Origin: Myxocyprinus asiaticus | Taxonomy: Eukaryota; Chordata; Actinopteri; Cypriniformes; Catostomidae | Length of the DNA: 64,000 bases | Assembly (NCBI RefSeq): GCF_019703515.2 | Contig: NC_059373.1 | Location: 16,132,281 to 16,196,280, forward strand | Reading direction: 5' to 3' | In this document: piece by piece, positions 11,540-24,197 of the stretch | Position numbering within the stretch: position 1 is the first letter of the stretch | Layout: every line of letters begins with the position of its first letter | The notes under the pieces: generated by a model | Database searches by the model: none | What the model was told of the DNA's origin: nothing | The model's input: only the letters and a program-made list of their open reading frames with translations | Translations under genes and position numbers: made by a program

Positions 11540-12085
11540 AAAGCAAAATCAAACATTGAGGAATAGATGTTAATATCATGAACGCTTTGAAGAAGAGCCA
11601 GCTCGGGCTATAAATAATCATTTTGTATAGATAACTGTGCTGGCAAATTTTCTTCTTCAATTCCCCTGTTTGTTACGGTGGGCCCTCGGTGATTTTGCAG
11701 ACAATACATCAGATGCTATCAGCATTTCACACATTTCTTAATTTAAATTCACATGCCATGTGCAGCTTGTAATAAACGGTTGGTGAAGGAACGGGAGGTT
11801 TGCGTTTCCAATTATCATTTTAATTTATTAATAATTTTCCAAGCAGCTATGGTTGAGATGATGCTGTTTGGGACTGAAACATTATTTTTTGCTGCTGCGT
11901 TTTGAATTGTCAAAGGTCCAGAAGGGTTTGAAGGTCTCTCTTGGCTGACTAGAAAGGGAATTTTATCTTGTCTCTTTTAATTCGGTCTGCCAGATTTAGT
12001 TATTCTAGATGAAAGGAGGAACCTTCGTTGCACTGCTTAGGACTTGAAAGGATACATTTATAATGAACTCCCTGTCTGAATCTAG
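11540..12085. promoter_or_regulatory. Non-repetitive intronic block, candidate conserved element
   Basis: This stretch is free of recognisable repeats. It has homeodomain-style AT words (CCAATTATCATTTTAATT, TTAATTTATTAATAATTT at 11808-11837) between more balanced sequence. It lies in an eif3h intron, and the eif3h-trps1 interval is known for regulatory conserved DNA in vertebrates. I cannot see conservation from one sequence, so function is a guess. Confidence 0.25.
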
Positions 12086-12690
12086 ACACACACACACACA
12101 TGTTAGTGCAGCTGTCATTATGAGGACTCTCCATAGACATAATGATTTTGTATTGTACAAACTATAGATTCTATCCCCGACCCTTTTGTATTGTACAAAC
12201 TATAGATTCTATCCCCTAACCTTAACCCTACCACTAAACCTAACCCTCACAAAAAACTTTCTGCATTTTTACATTTTCAATAAAACATAATTTAGTTTGT
12301 TTTTTAAGCAATTTGAATTATGGGGACACTAGAAATGTCCTCGTAAACCACTTAAACCTGCCCACACACACACACACACACACACACATGTTGGTGCAGC
12401 TATCATTATGAGGACTCTCCATAGACATAATGATTTTTATATTGTACAAACTATAGATTCTATTCCCTAACCCTAACCCTACCCCTACCCCTAAACCTAA
12501 CCCTCACAAAAAACTTTCTGCATTTTTACATTTTCAATAAAACATCATTTAGTATGTTTTTTAAGCAATTTGAATTATGGGGACACTAGAAATGTCCTCA
12601 TAAACCACATTTTTAGCATAATACCCTTGTATTTACCAGTTTGTAACCTTAAAAAAAAGTCCTCACATACCACTTAAACCTGCCCACACA
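12086..12690. repeat. Tandem pair of 288-bp units separated by (CA)n
   Basis: The segment starting TGTTAGTGCAGCTGTCATTA at 12101 recurs at 12389 (TGTTGGTGCAGCTATCATTA), a spacing of 288 bases. Each copy begins after a (CA)n tract and ends in CACTTAAACCTGCCCACAC. Copy 1 has an extra internal 36-base duplication of TTTTGTATTGTACAAACTAT (about 12148 and 12184). The CCCTAACCCTAACCC words near 12460-12500 belong to this repeat. Confidence 0.8.
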
Positions 12691-12714
12691 CACACAGCCA
12701 AAGATGCATTTGCT

Positions 12715-13565
12715 GTCAGTTGATACATTTTTTTAATTGCATAATTTTAATTGTGATTAATCGCAGATTTGGAAAGTGTTCAAATTTGACTATTCCTGTT
12801 GAAATTCATTTTTTTCTTTCTTAGGAAAGAAAAAAGTTATATGTTACAATAATGTTTTATTAACATTTTCCAAACAAATCCTTCCACAGTAAAAGACAGA
12901 AATGCTCATAACATTAAATGTTTCCCAAAGTCTAACTGGGAGGTTGACTAATTTAACTAGTCCCCATAGGTTGCGAATGCATTGCAATGCACATTAAATC
13001 TCATAAAGGTTATGGAAACATTCTCCGCAATGCTGACAGAGGAACAGGCTTTTAGTCAATGGAGAAACGTTCTAAATGTTCGCACAACACATTTATTACG
13101 TGAGAGTTTTGAGATATGCTTGAAGCCACATTCACGATTCACATCAGGGCATCAGTGCCAGCGTCAAGCACCGCTTTGAACTCCATATGAAAAGCACTTG
13201 CAGACAATGTCTCATGCCTTACAGAGACTGCAAAGTACTAGATTTCTGTCACAAGTCCCATCTGGGCTTGTTTTGTACAACAAACAGAGTGAACAGGTTC
13301 TTTCTCCATCATTTGATCATTGACATGGAATCACTGTTGTGTGTGTATTGTGGTGTGTGCATTAGTGTAGTGACCCCAGGCGGACACATCGCATAGGTTC
13401 CACCCTAATCCAACCAGCATTGTCCCGACTCACATGGAGCTAAATAAAATGTCTGAATCGAATGTCAAATTGGTAAATGCATTAATTGCAATTAAGAAAA
13501 ATAAACTCATTAAACATTTGAAATTAATTGCATGCATTAATGCATTAATTTTTACAGCTGTACAA
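12715..13565. repeat. Non-autonomous DNA-transposon remnant, ATTAATCGCA type
   Basis: It starts with TTAATTGTGATTAATCGCAG and ends with TTAATTGCATGCATTAATGC...ACAGCTGTAC. These inverted AT-rich termini are widespread in fish genomes. The short open frames inside show no transposase motif. Confidence 0.55.
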
Positions 13566-13639
13566 ATAAAATTATTTTTCAATATCAACAGGGAACATTT
13601 TTTGGTTCAAGTTTATATGAATATATAAGGGAAAGTATA

Positions 13640-14431
13640 CACTCAGTGACCACTTTGTTAGGTACACCTGTAAACCTACTTATTCACAAGATTATCAAAT
13701 CAGCCAATTGTGTGGCAGCAGTACAGTGCATAAAATAAAACATTGATCTTTGACCATGGCATGATTTTTGGTGCCAGACAGGCTGATTTGAGTATTTCTG
13801 TAACTGCTGATCTCCTGGGATTTTCATGCACAACAGTCTCTAGAGTTTACTCAGAATGGTGCCAAAAACAAACAAAAAAAAAACATCCAGTGGATGGCAG
13901 TTCTGCGGTTGGAAATGCCTTGTTGATGTGAAAGGTCAACAGAGAATGGCCAGACTGGTTCAAGCTGACAGAAAGGCTACGGTAACTCTGATAACCCCTC
14001 TGTACAATTGTAGTGAGCAAAATAGCATCTCAGAATGCACAACATGTCAAACCTTGAGGGAATGGGCTACAACAGTAGAAGACCACGTCAGGTTCCACTT
14101 CTGTCAGCCAAGAACAGAAAGCTAAAGCTGCAGTGGGCACAGGCTCACCAAAACTTGACAGTTAAAGAATAGAAAAACATTGCCTGGTCTGATGAATCTA
14201 AATTTCTGCTGAGGTACACAGATGGAAGGCCCAATGCAGCCTCAGCTTTCTGTTCTTGAATGACTGAATTGGAACCCGACACGGTCTTCTGCTGTTGTAG
14301 CCCATCCACGGTTCGATGTGTTGTGCATTTTGAGTTGCTATTCTGCTCACTACAATTGTAAAGAGTGGATATCTGAATTACCGTAGCCTTTCTGTCAGCT
14401 CGAACCAGTCTGGCCATTCTGGTGTTTCCGA
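13640..14431 (+). mobile_element. Tc1-like fragment with fold-back duplication
   Basis: The left end ACTCAGTGACCACTTTGTTA follows a TA. It is the terminus of a common fish Tc1/mariner family. Downstream, the + strand encodes a helix-turn-helix-like piece (ADLLGFSCTTVSRVYSEW) and then RMARLVQADRKATVTLITPL. The minus strand at about 14252-14420 encodes a second version of that segment (RMARLVRADRKATVIQISTL). Two diverged copies of one transposase segment are therefore head-to-head around a spacer of about 110 bases. No intact transposase remains. Confidence 0.75.
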
Positions 14432-14511
14432 TATAATTGCTTTTTCGGGGATCGAATTGCAGTCGGATAGCACTTGACCACATTAAGTGCCAGGTGTAAA
14501 TACACCCAAGC

Positions 14512-16404
14512 AGGGCTCTACAGTGCGACCATTTTGCATTTGTGACTGAAAATTACTGTGTGAAAAATATTTAGCTGCACCGGTGCAAGTGACCTGAATG
14601 AAGTAGGGGTGGGAGAAAAAATCGATTCTCCGATGCATAGTGATTCTTTCTCCAACATCCTACAAAACTGATTGCAGACTGGATGAATCAACCGTACACC
14701 ATTCATCTCCTAATGAAACTACGATCCCAAAATTAACTGACAAACTTGCTCACATGGCAACAGGAGAGTTGATGTCATGATTAGGCTACATGTCAGCAAA
14801 GAACATGAAATATGAGCTCGCGACCATTATTGCACTAATTTGCACAACAAGGAAAAAACACCGGAAAATAATGATGAGTCAGAGGTTCGGGAGATGTGTG
14901 CGATGTTTTTATTTTCTAATTATATTTTGTCTGCTGCTTACTGATGTCTTTTACTCCTCTTGCGCTCTTTCTTTTGCTGTTGCACATTGCCAGTCTCTCG
15001 CTCATTAGGAAGAGTGTGCGCACCTGACGGCTCGTTAGATAAATGTTAAGCAGGCGAGACTTCTACTTGCAGAGCAAACAGATGGAACAGCGCATACGAG
15101 ATTCTTGATAGATTTTTTAAAATAATAATGCTGCTTTATCACCTGTGGTGAGGAAATGAGAAGCTGACATCTGCACTCTCACAGAAGCAGATATCTCATA
15201 TAATCAACCTGGACCACCAACCTTAGTTATAGCCAAAATAAAAAATAAAAAGACCTCGGATAGATTTATTCTAATTAAAATGTATACTATTAAATAAAAT
15301 GATTAACAATGCTTTAAACATACTAATCTGTTGAATTATTTAATTTGTGTTTTGAAAACCAATATTTATTTTCTTTAATATATTTTCTTGTGTAAAGAGG
15401 TCAGTGTTTATCACTTTTTATGATGACAATACTGCCATACAAAGGCTGCACAGTACACCATCAAAACAGTTATTTGATTTGAGTGTGGATTTTGTAGTTA
15501 CTGCAATTTTCTCAAGAAAACTTGCTTATGGTTGAGCGCAACTTGTCTGCTACAGGGCAACTTACAATCTAAACCCCCGAATTTTGTTTAAAATGTAAAG
15601 TTACTGTGTTTTGCCTTTGCACAGCAGAATAATCAATAAGAAAAAAAATGTAGATGTGTCAGGAATCGTTTTGAAATTGGATCATGACTCCCAGAATCAG
15701 AATCGGATCGAATCGTGAGGTGCCTAAAGATTCCTGACCCTGGATTGAAGTGTTGTATGGTACAAAAATATAAATTACAACTACCAAATGCATCTACACT
15801 GCGCAATAGTTACGTTTCACACTGCGAGTGGCTGCTTTTTATCCCTTCAGTCAACCAAGCAAGCGCACAAAAAGTTGTGTGAGAAGTTTTAGTCAGCTTG
15901 AATGAAATGAAAAGAATCAGATTTTACTTTAAAAGTTAAAAGTTTACAAAGCCTGGCCAAGTGAAATATGCAGCATCTGATTGTTGTATTGTGTGACAGG
16001 AACATTAATTGTGTTCAGCAGTGCCAATTTAGAGTTCTTAAATACATTTAAGAGGACCACACTTCAAAGACTGAACATTGTGTTTTTGTATATTTATGTT
16101 CAGGTGAAGCAGGTTAACATAAGCTGCTGTTTTTTTTTTTGGTTTTTTTTTTGCAGACAGCCTTTCAAATTAACTGAAAATATTACATTTAGTTTATAAG
16201 AATTTAAACTCCTTTGTCATGACACACTACTATGTCATAATTGATGAGCTCCGTTTTCTCATGCCTTTTTGTGCATGTTATATTGTGGCATATTATCTAA
16301 AAAAAAAAAAAAAAAAAAAACTGGTCTACAACTGTGCTTCAAAATTTTTGACTGCTCCTAAAAAAAAATAAAAAATAAAATAAAAAAAGCAAGTGCAGAG
16401 CCCT
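14512..16404. mobile_element. Composite hAT-like element with nested insertion
   Basis: The outer ends CAGGGCTCTACAGTGCGACC and GTGCAGAGCCCTG are inverted repeats of a hAT-like terminus. Inside, a second repeat spans about 14604-15742, with ends GGGGTGGGAGAAAAAATCGA and the matching AATCGTGAGG...TTCCTGACCC. A related copy lies at 36121-36797. No clean 8-bp duplication could be assigned to the outer element, so its boundaries are approximate. Confidence 0.55.
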
Positions 16405-17390
<986 letters not shown>

Positions 17391-17457
17391 TGTATATAAA
17401 TGCTATCGATATCACTGATGTAGCATGTCACATACCTTCACTGGTATTTTTTTGTGT

Positions 17458-17460
<3 letters not shown>

Positions 17461-17490
<30 letters not shown>
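17461..17490. repeat. (TTA)n microsatellite
   Basis: Ten TTA/ATT units. Confidence 0.97.
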
Positions 17491-17491
<1 letters not shown>

Positions 17492-18873
17492 TTTTTGAAT
17501 CAGTAAAAAACATTTGATTCTACATCTCCTATTTTTTTCTCATTCTTCATCACCATCTTTTAATCTCTCCTCTATCTGCCTCTGGGTGTGATCTGCTTTT
17601 TCTTTAAACACCAAAATACCAGAAAAGCACTCAGACAAAGCGGATTTATCTGTGGCTTTTCTGTTTCATTATTTTTCCTGATTTTTTTCCCTTCTTTTTG
17701 CTCCCTCCCTCTATGCGCTTTCTCCACATCTGTTTAAGTTATCTCTTTGCAGTCTAGTGTTACCCTAGAAACCAAAGCAAACACTGGGCCACTGCAGTTT
17801 CACTAACACAATACCTCCCTGTCTTTCCTCTTACTCTCTTTCTCCTTCACATCCTTGCATTCACTTTGAATCAGCTTTCCTCATTTAGGGGTTAAATTGA
17901 ACTGCACTTTTCTTAGCTTTATGAAAAAAGAATTATGAGTTTTACAGTATGTTGGTTTGGGGAGGTGATTTGGGTGGGTAAGTGGGAATCTGTAATTCTG
18001 GGGTGACTGCAGCCCCAATTTTAAATGAGCTCAGCCCTCTGGAGGGTCCAGTGCTAACCCTTTTCAATTCCTTTTATTATTTTGTTCTCTCTCATGTTCT
18101 GGGCGCCCTGGTTCTCTGGCTCTCTTGAAATATTGTGTTTTAGGGTGTAGCAGGGGGTATTCCAGATCCACAGCAACATCTTTGGTAACCATAGTGATTT
18201 AGACTTGTGTACAGTTTATATATCTCCTCTCTCTGTAGCAACCCCCCTGCAGACTTGTGCATAAAGTTTCTTCTTCTTTGTTGTTGCTCAAAGCTTGGAT
18301 ACCCAGGATGTGGCTCATTGGTAGGAGTTGTTGCTTAATCTACAAGCAAAGTCAACCCCCTTAGGATTGCACCAGATCCATCATGGCTGTCATTGTAATG
18401 GTGTAAGAGTTCCATCTGGCCTCAATGTTTCTCCCCAAACCACTAAACACCATGATGTACCATACCAGACTGTTCCAGTGGACTTCATTGATTCTACTCA
18501 ATGATCTGGACACATTGTTGGAATCTGTTTGGCCCAAAGCCTTCTTTTGATTGGCCAGGAATGAGAGCGGGCGCCTCTGATCATTTCCTCCACATAAATC
18601 CAACCATTCGTCACTCTGGTTGACTCCAATAACAAAACAGCATTGTTGATCTTGTAGAAAATGTGGTGTCTGTGAGCCACAATGTTTTTCTGTTTATCTG
18701 TGCCAGCCTTTTAGAGTACACCATGTCTTTCATCATTCAGTGCTGCAAACTCTTTGCCTTTTGTGTGTAATTCACCATTTTGAATTCAATATATGTCATA
18801 TAATGGTAATACTTTTGAAATGGCACAATTAATTTTATTATTTTAGGCAAGGCACATTGGCTAGCCAAGAAAA

Positions 18874-18876
<3 letters not shown>
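17491..18876. other. Intron; unidentified coding-like stretch on minus strand
   Basis: Mostly unassigned sequence. Between 18361 and 18680 two overlapping minus-strand frames (one containing LLLESTRVTNGWIYVEEMI, the other LSFLANQKKALGQTDSNN) have fairly ordinary amino-acid composition. They may be one frameshifted fragment of an old element or gene. I do not recognise the protein. Confidence 0.3.
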
Positions 18877-18921
<45 letters not shown>

Positions 18922-18936
18922 TGTGTGTGTGTGTGT
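18877..18936. repeat. (GT)n microsatellite
   Basis: About 30 GT units with one interruption (GTATGT). The His/Thr-rich open frame on the minus strand is an artefact of this tract. Confidence 0.97.
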
Positions 18937-20310
18937 CATTTTCTTCTCCAAGTGCTGTAGAGTGATTCATAGTTCATGTTTAAAACACAGAAATTTTATT
19001 TTATATACTTGGTGCGCTATTTCTGGTTAGGATACAGTATAAAGGCCTAAACAATCTCTATGCAAGTATGTGAATGCAGGCATTTCTAGAAACTCAAGCT
19101 CGATTTTGTGCTTTGTTGCATTCCAAAATGTGTCCGACCACAATTCATAACTCAGTAACTGCGCAGTGACGTGTTGCATTCTCAATGTTGCCACAAGGGG
19201 CAGTTAGTGTGAACTGTCCGCTTCCAAGGTGGGCTTTCTCTTTCAAGCCAAACGCTGTCATGACGGAGTAACAGATTGAAGAGAATTTTTCTGAGCAAGT
19301 AAGTTAAAGTTAATATAGTCATAGCAACTTACCTGAAAAACATATCCAGTTTAATGACAGACTTTTGAAGGTAACTCTATCGCCCTCTTTAGTACTGAGG
19401 TTTGTTACTGCCACATTAATTCAAGAACGCATATTAAGCATGTTCAACCAGACCTCGCATTGGCAATTAATTGGTCATGCACTCATATTTGCTTATGCGT
19501 GCTTGCGAAAATTATGTTTCTGGCCTAAGGCTCAGCCTCTCATTCAGAAGGTCTCTCTCAAATCTGCTGCTTTGCCATTGTTGTCCTAAAGCACAAGTTC
19601 TCCACCATTGGCTGTAGTTCTCATTGTCTGTTCTATTTAACTGTCATATGTTGGATAAGTGGTTAACATTGTCTTATGCTTCATAATTGTTCTTTGTATG
19701 TTTTGGCCTGTGCGTGTTGTCTTATGCTGTCTTGGTGCACCGTGAGTCCTGATGACCTAGACCTTCCATCAATTGCGCTCCAAAATAGAAATGTGTGATT
19801 TTAATGAGTCACCTTTCTCCTGCTGCTCCTTTGACTGGGACACTGCGGTTCCCCTGCCTGACGCTTGACTCTCTTAAAAGATTCCACTTACCATCATGGA
19901 AGGTGTTTTCCTGCCTAATGAAATGAAAAGATAAACAACTTCCAATGTCTTTTCAGGGGATGTTAATTATGTTCACTGACTCATTGGAGACCGCAGTCAC
20001 TAGTGGTTTATTTATGAAGACAATTTTAGATCTGCAGAGTTTTGATTTGTTTGTTCTTCAGACAGAGCGAGAAATAGTAAAAGATTATTATGTATGCTAA
20101 TGAAAGCCAGGAGATGCAGATAGAGGGTGTAAGTGTGTCTGTATTACTGAGCTGTGTGTGTGCAGGGGCGGCTTAGCCCAGAAACATCCATGTATGCATC
20201 ATAATACAAGGGATACACTTTAAAATGTGTGCATGGAAAATAATCCATTTTTAAATGAAGTAAATCTTTCAATATTGTTTTCTAAAGAATACAAAAAATT
20301 AAATAAAATT
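18937..20310. other. Intron, unassigned
   Basis: No repeat ends or exons are recognised. The sequence is moderately AT-rich and could include old diverged elements. Confidence 0.4.
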
Positions 20311-20319
20311 TACATATAC

Positions 20320-20401
<82 letters not shown>

Positions 20402-20402
20402 T
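20311..20402. repeat. (TA)n microsatellite with CATA interruptions
   Basis: A long alternating TA tract flanked by ACATATACATAT variants. Confidence 0.97.
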
Positions 20403-20560
20403 TACACTGTTTTTCATATACATGCAGTTTTACAAATTATTATTTGAAAAAGTCATGGCATTGATAGATATGTTTTTATTAAATAATTTCAAACAACACA
20501 CTGACAATGAAGAATTAGACAATTTAATCAAGAACCTTTGAAAAATAATGCACACATATA

Positions 20561-22114
20561 CAGTTGAAGTCAGAAGTTTACACACACCTTAGCCAAATAC
20601 ATTTAAACTCAGTTTTTCACAATTCCTGACATTTAATCGGAGAAAACATTCCCTGTCTTAGGTCAGTTAGGATCACTGCTTTATTTTAAGAATGTGAAAT
20701 GTCAGAATAATAGTAGTGAGAATGATTTCTTTCAGGTTTTATTTCTTTCATCACATTCCCAGTGGGTCAGAAGTTTACATACACTTTGTTGGTATTTGGT
20801 AGCATTGCCTTTAAATTGTTTAACTTGGGTCAAACGTTTTGGGTAGCCTTCCACAAGCTTCTCACAGTAAGTTGCTGAAATTTTGGCCCATTCCTCCAGA
20901 CAGAGCTGGTGTAACTGAGTCCGGTTTGTAGGCCTCCTTGCTTGCACACGCTTTTTCAGTTCTGCCCACAAATTTTCTATTGGATTGAGGTCAGGGCTTT
21001 GTGATGACCATTCCAATACCTTGACTTTGTTGTCCTTAAGCCATTTTGCCACAACTTTGGAGGTATGCTTGGGGTCATTGTCCATTTGGAAGACCCATTT
21101 GTGACCGAGCTTTAACTTCCTGGCTGATGTCTTTAGATTTTGCTTCAATATATCCACATAATTTTCCTTCCTCATGATTCCATATATTTTGTGAAGTGCA
21201 CCAGTCCCTTCTGCAGCAAAGCACCCTCACAACATGATGCTGCCACCCCCATGCTTCACGGTTGGGATGGTGTTCTTTGGCTTGTAAGCCTCACCCTTTT
21301 TCCTCCAAACATAATGGTGGTAATTATGGCAAACAGTTAAATTTTTGTTTCATCAGACCAGAGGACATTTCTCCAGAAAGTAAGATCTTTGTCCCCATAT
21401 GCACTTGCAAACTGCAGTCTGGCTTTTTTATGGTGATTTTGGAGCAGTGGCTTCTTCCTTGCTGAGCAGCCTTTCAAGTTATGTCGATATATGACTAGTT
21501 TTACTGTGGATATAGATACTTATCTACCGGTTTCCTCCAGCATCTTTACAAGGTCCTTTGCTGTTGTTCTGGGATTGATTTGCACTTTTTGCACCAAACT
21601 ACGTTCATCCCTATGAGACAGAATGCATCTCCTTCCTGAGCGGTATGATGGCTGCGTTTCCCATGGTATATATACTTGTGTACTATTGTTTGTACAGATG
21701 AACGTGGTACCTTCAGACATTTGGAAATTGCTCCCAAGGATGAACCAGACTTGTGGAGGTCTTGGCTGATTTCTTTTGATTTTCTCATGATGTCAAGCAG
21801 AGGCACTGAGTTTGAAGGTAGGCCTTAAAATACATCCACTGGTACACCTCCAATTCAGTACACCTCCTATCAGAAGCTAATTGGCTAATTGTCTAAAGGC
21901 TTGACATCATTTTTTGGAATTTTCCAAGTTGTTTAAAGGCACAGTTAACTTAGTGTATGTAAACCTCTTGTGATATAGTCAACTAAAAGTAAAACAATCT
22001 GTCTATAAACAATTGTTTGAAAAATCAAAAATCTAAAATGAAATCTGTGGAGTGGTTAAAAAATGAGGTTTAATGACTTCAACCTAAGTGTATGTAAACT
22101 TCTGACTTCAACTG
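20561..22114 (-). mobile_element. Sleeping Beauty-type Tc1 element, inactive
   Basis: The element is bounded by TA dinucleotides (20559-20560 and 22115-22116). Its inverted ends begin CAGTTGAAGTCAGAAGTTTA, the terminus type of the salmonid/cyprinid Tc1 group from which Sleeping Beauty was derived. Long terminal repeats with an inner direct-repeat copy (GTCAGAAGTTTACATACAC at about 20765) fit the IR/DR class. The length of 1554 bp is near full size. The transposase lies on the minus strand in pieces (next entry). Confidence 0.93.
20732..21806 (-). pseudogene. Tc1/Sleeping Beauty-type transposase, broken
   Basis: The N-terminal paired-like DNA-binding region starts at 21806 on the minus strand (KSKEISQDLHKSGSSLGAIS). 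It is frameshifted near 21640 into a frame reading VQINPRTTAKDLVKMLEETG. The middle carries a TGA near 21229-21231 where the family has Trp. The last 147 codons (20732-21175) are open and contain QMDNDPKHTSK and SPDLNPIENLW, the second and third catalytic acids with exactly 34 residues between them (DD34E). At least one frameshift and one nonsense change make it non-functional. Confidence 0.9.
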
Positions 22115-22119
22115 TAGCT

Positions 22120-22158
<39 letters not shown>

Positions 22159-23061
22159 ATTGTTTTAAATATTTAGAGAACAAATAATCTTGATTCAAAC
22201 ACATGGATGGTTACAGGCAGGTGCTTAGAACACAGTCAGATGTATAGAAAGGACATACCGCCATAGATTGCAAAAAATTATTATAAAATACATACTTCTG
22301 CAGGTGTAAATATCACTGGCAGACCGAATGTTGGTATATCAATAAATAAAAGCAATCTTACAAGCTAAATTATTCTCTCGTGTCTTGATATTTGAGAGAC
22401 TCACAAGTATTCTAAAATCCTCTTTGAAACAACAATAGCAAAGATTTAATGTTAGGTTACTTTTATGAATGTAAAAGTTCCCCAAGAAAAACTATTCAAT
22501 AAACTGAAAAGGAGTAATTCCATATCTCTGAAAAACTACATAAAACATAGTTTTGAACTTGTTCTACTAAAAAGTGATAATATATACACATAAGCAAGTG
22601 ATCAGGTGTTGAAAATCAGTAAAAACAATTATTAAAATCAATATTTAATCAGCGATTGACATGGCCTCGTCCACTGTGATTGGTTGAGAGGATCAGCAGC
22701 AGGGACTGTTAGGTAACAGTTATAGTGTGCATTGAGGGTGAAATTAAATGTCAAATGGGACACCCTACGGTCTCGTGGACTTCGCAGGAATGCACAAATA
22801 AAGGCCATGAGATCGCAAGTCCACATGATGCGTGCAATTTGGGACAGGGCTAAGGATTAATGTGCACTACTGCAGCCATTGAAGAGAGGAAAGTCAGTCC
22901 ATTCCTCTCTGATATTATTTTGATTGAATCCCAACTTCTTTCCAACCACTGAATTTTTAGAAGCTATTTTTTTTTTGTGAGAATAAATAAGGATACTTTA
23001 CCCATTCGTAAAATACATATTCAATTTTAAATAATCTATTCTTATTATACACAAACATGTA

Positions 23062-23062
<1 letters not shown>
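22115..23062. other. Intron, unassigned
   Basis: It includes an A run at 22127-22155 right after the Tc1 element. The rest shows no recognisable element. Confidence 0.4.

Positions 23063-23106
<44 letters not shown>
23063..23106. repeat. (CA)n microsatellite
   Basis: About 22 CA units. Confidence 0.97.
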
Positions 23107-23109
<3 letters not shown>

Positions 23110-23894
23110 TTTAAGCATGAAGAAAAGTCTTGCACATACAACATTATGCATCCAGATCAGATCAAGTGATAGCCTGTTATAGGCAACAGATTTAACGGAA
23201 ACGGAGCGTTATAATTGCGGTCAATAATTAATATAATTAGTGTGTGTGTTTTGGGAAGACTGCAGCTGGGCGAGGGCTAGTCAGAATCTTTGCCATCTTT
23301 TCCTCTCACAATAGGCAAATCGGAGACGATTAAATAAAAATTACACAAAAATAAAAACATAATGATGAAATGTATAATTGTCACTTCACAGTTACAGGGC
23401 TGTTAAGTGAAAAATAGTTAACCTCATTTGACAATGCAATCAAGTTATATGTTTGTAACAATTAAGAAGGCAAGGAGGAAGCTGGGACTGGCTTGACAAA
23501 CACATAGATATTTAATGACACTTTTCAGTGTACAAAGAAACAAAAACATGCACTGCTTTTCAGCCAGCTGCGTCAAATCATAAAAACATTCAGACACGCG
23601 GACAAGCTTCGTACATCTCTCTCCCGTCTGCTGCTGTCTCTTCTCCTTAAATACTCCCGCCTCCCCTCGCTCTGCCCAGACACCGCTCGACTCCGCCCTG
23701 CTCACCACAATGTTATACAAATGATAAGTTATAACTTCAACATCGTTGAAGTGCCGATGCCGACTGAGGCTGTTTTACTTCTTTTTTCTTAACAAATTTT
23801 GAAATGTTCATTTCAATATTCTAAAAAATCTCCTTACCAAGACAAGTGCACACCTACAAAACGTCAGTCTAAAGCCGTCAGTGGAAAACAAACA
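23107..23894. other. Unassigned sequence, possibly inside an old DNA element
   Basis: A minus-strand open frame (23445-23720) has no known motif. The 34 bases at 23719-23752 recur inverted at 27582-27615 (see findings), which may mark two ends of one element or two copies of a repeat. Confidence 0.35.
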
Positions 23895-24105
23895 GTCTGA
23901 TCAGTATAGTCCGATTCCCAAATAATGACTTATGATCTGGTTCTTTTAAATCTACAGCGTGACCAGTGTAGTTTGATTACCAAACGAAATACTCTTATGA
24001 GTCTGTTCTTTTGAATATACAGCATGGAACATGCAGTGCGACCAGTGTGGCCTGATTCTTGAACATATGACCTTTATGAGTCTGTTCTTTTTCATCAAAA
24101 CTGCA
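23895..24105. repeat. Degenerate minisatellite, three units of about 60-80 bp
   Basis: Three diverged units begin at about 23895, 23956 and 24037. Each starts CAG(T/C)G(T/C)GACCAGTGTRG and ends with GAGTCTGTTCTTTT followed by ATC. Confidence 0.65.
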
Positions 24106-24197
24106 AAAAATACCACACTAGCTCCTGAAAGAATCATGCTCTTTAATCAGAGTAATTACTGGATGGTTGTTGATATGACAATGTGTAGTTAAAGGTA

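Noticed and set aside
12460..12500. Telomere-like CCCTAACCCTAACCC words
   Set aside because: Only a few imperfect units, inside a dispersed 288-bp repeat that has similar but degenerate words in its other copy; not an interstitial telomere.
23445..23720. 91-codon minus-strand frame as a small gene
   Set aside because: No domain, no conserved start context, and it lies next to repeat-like sequence.
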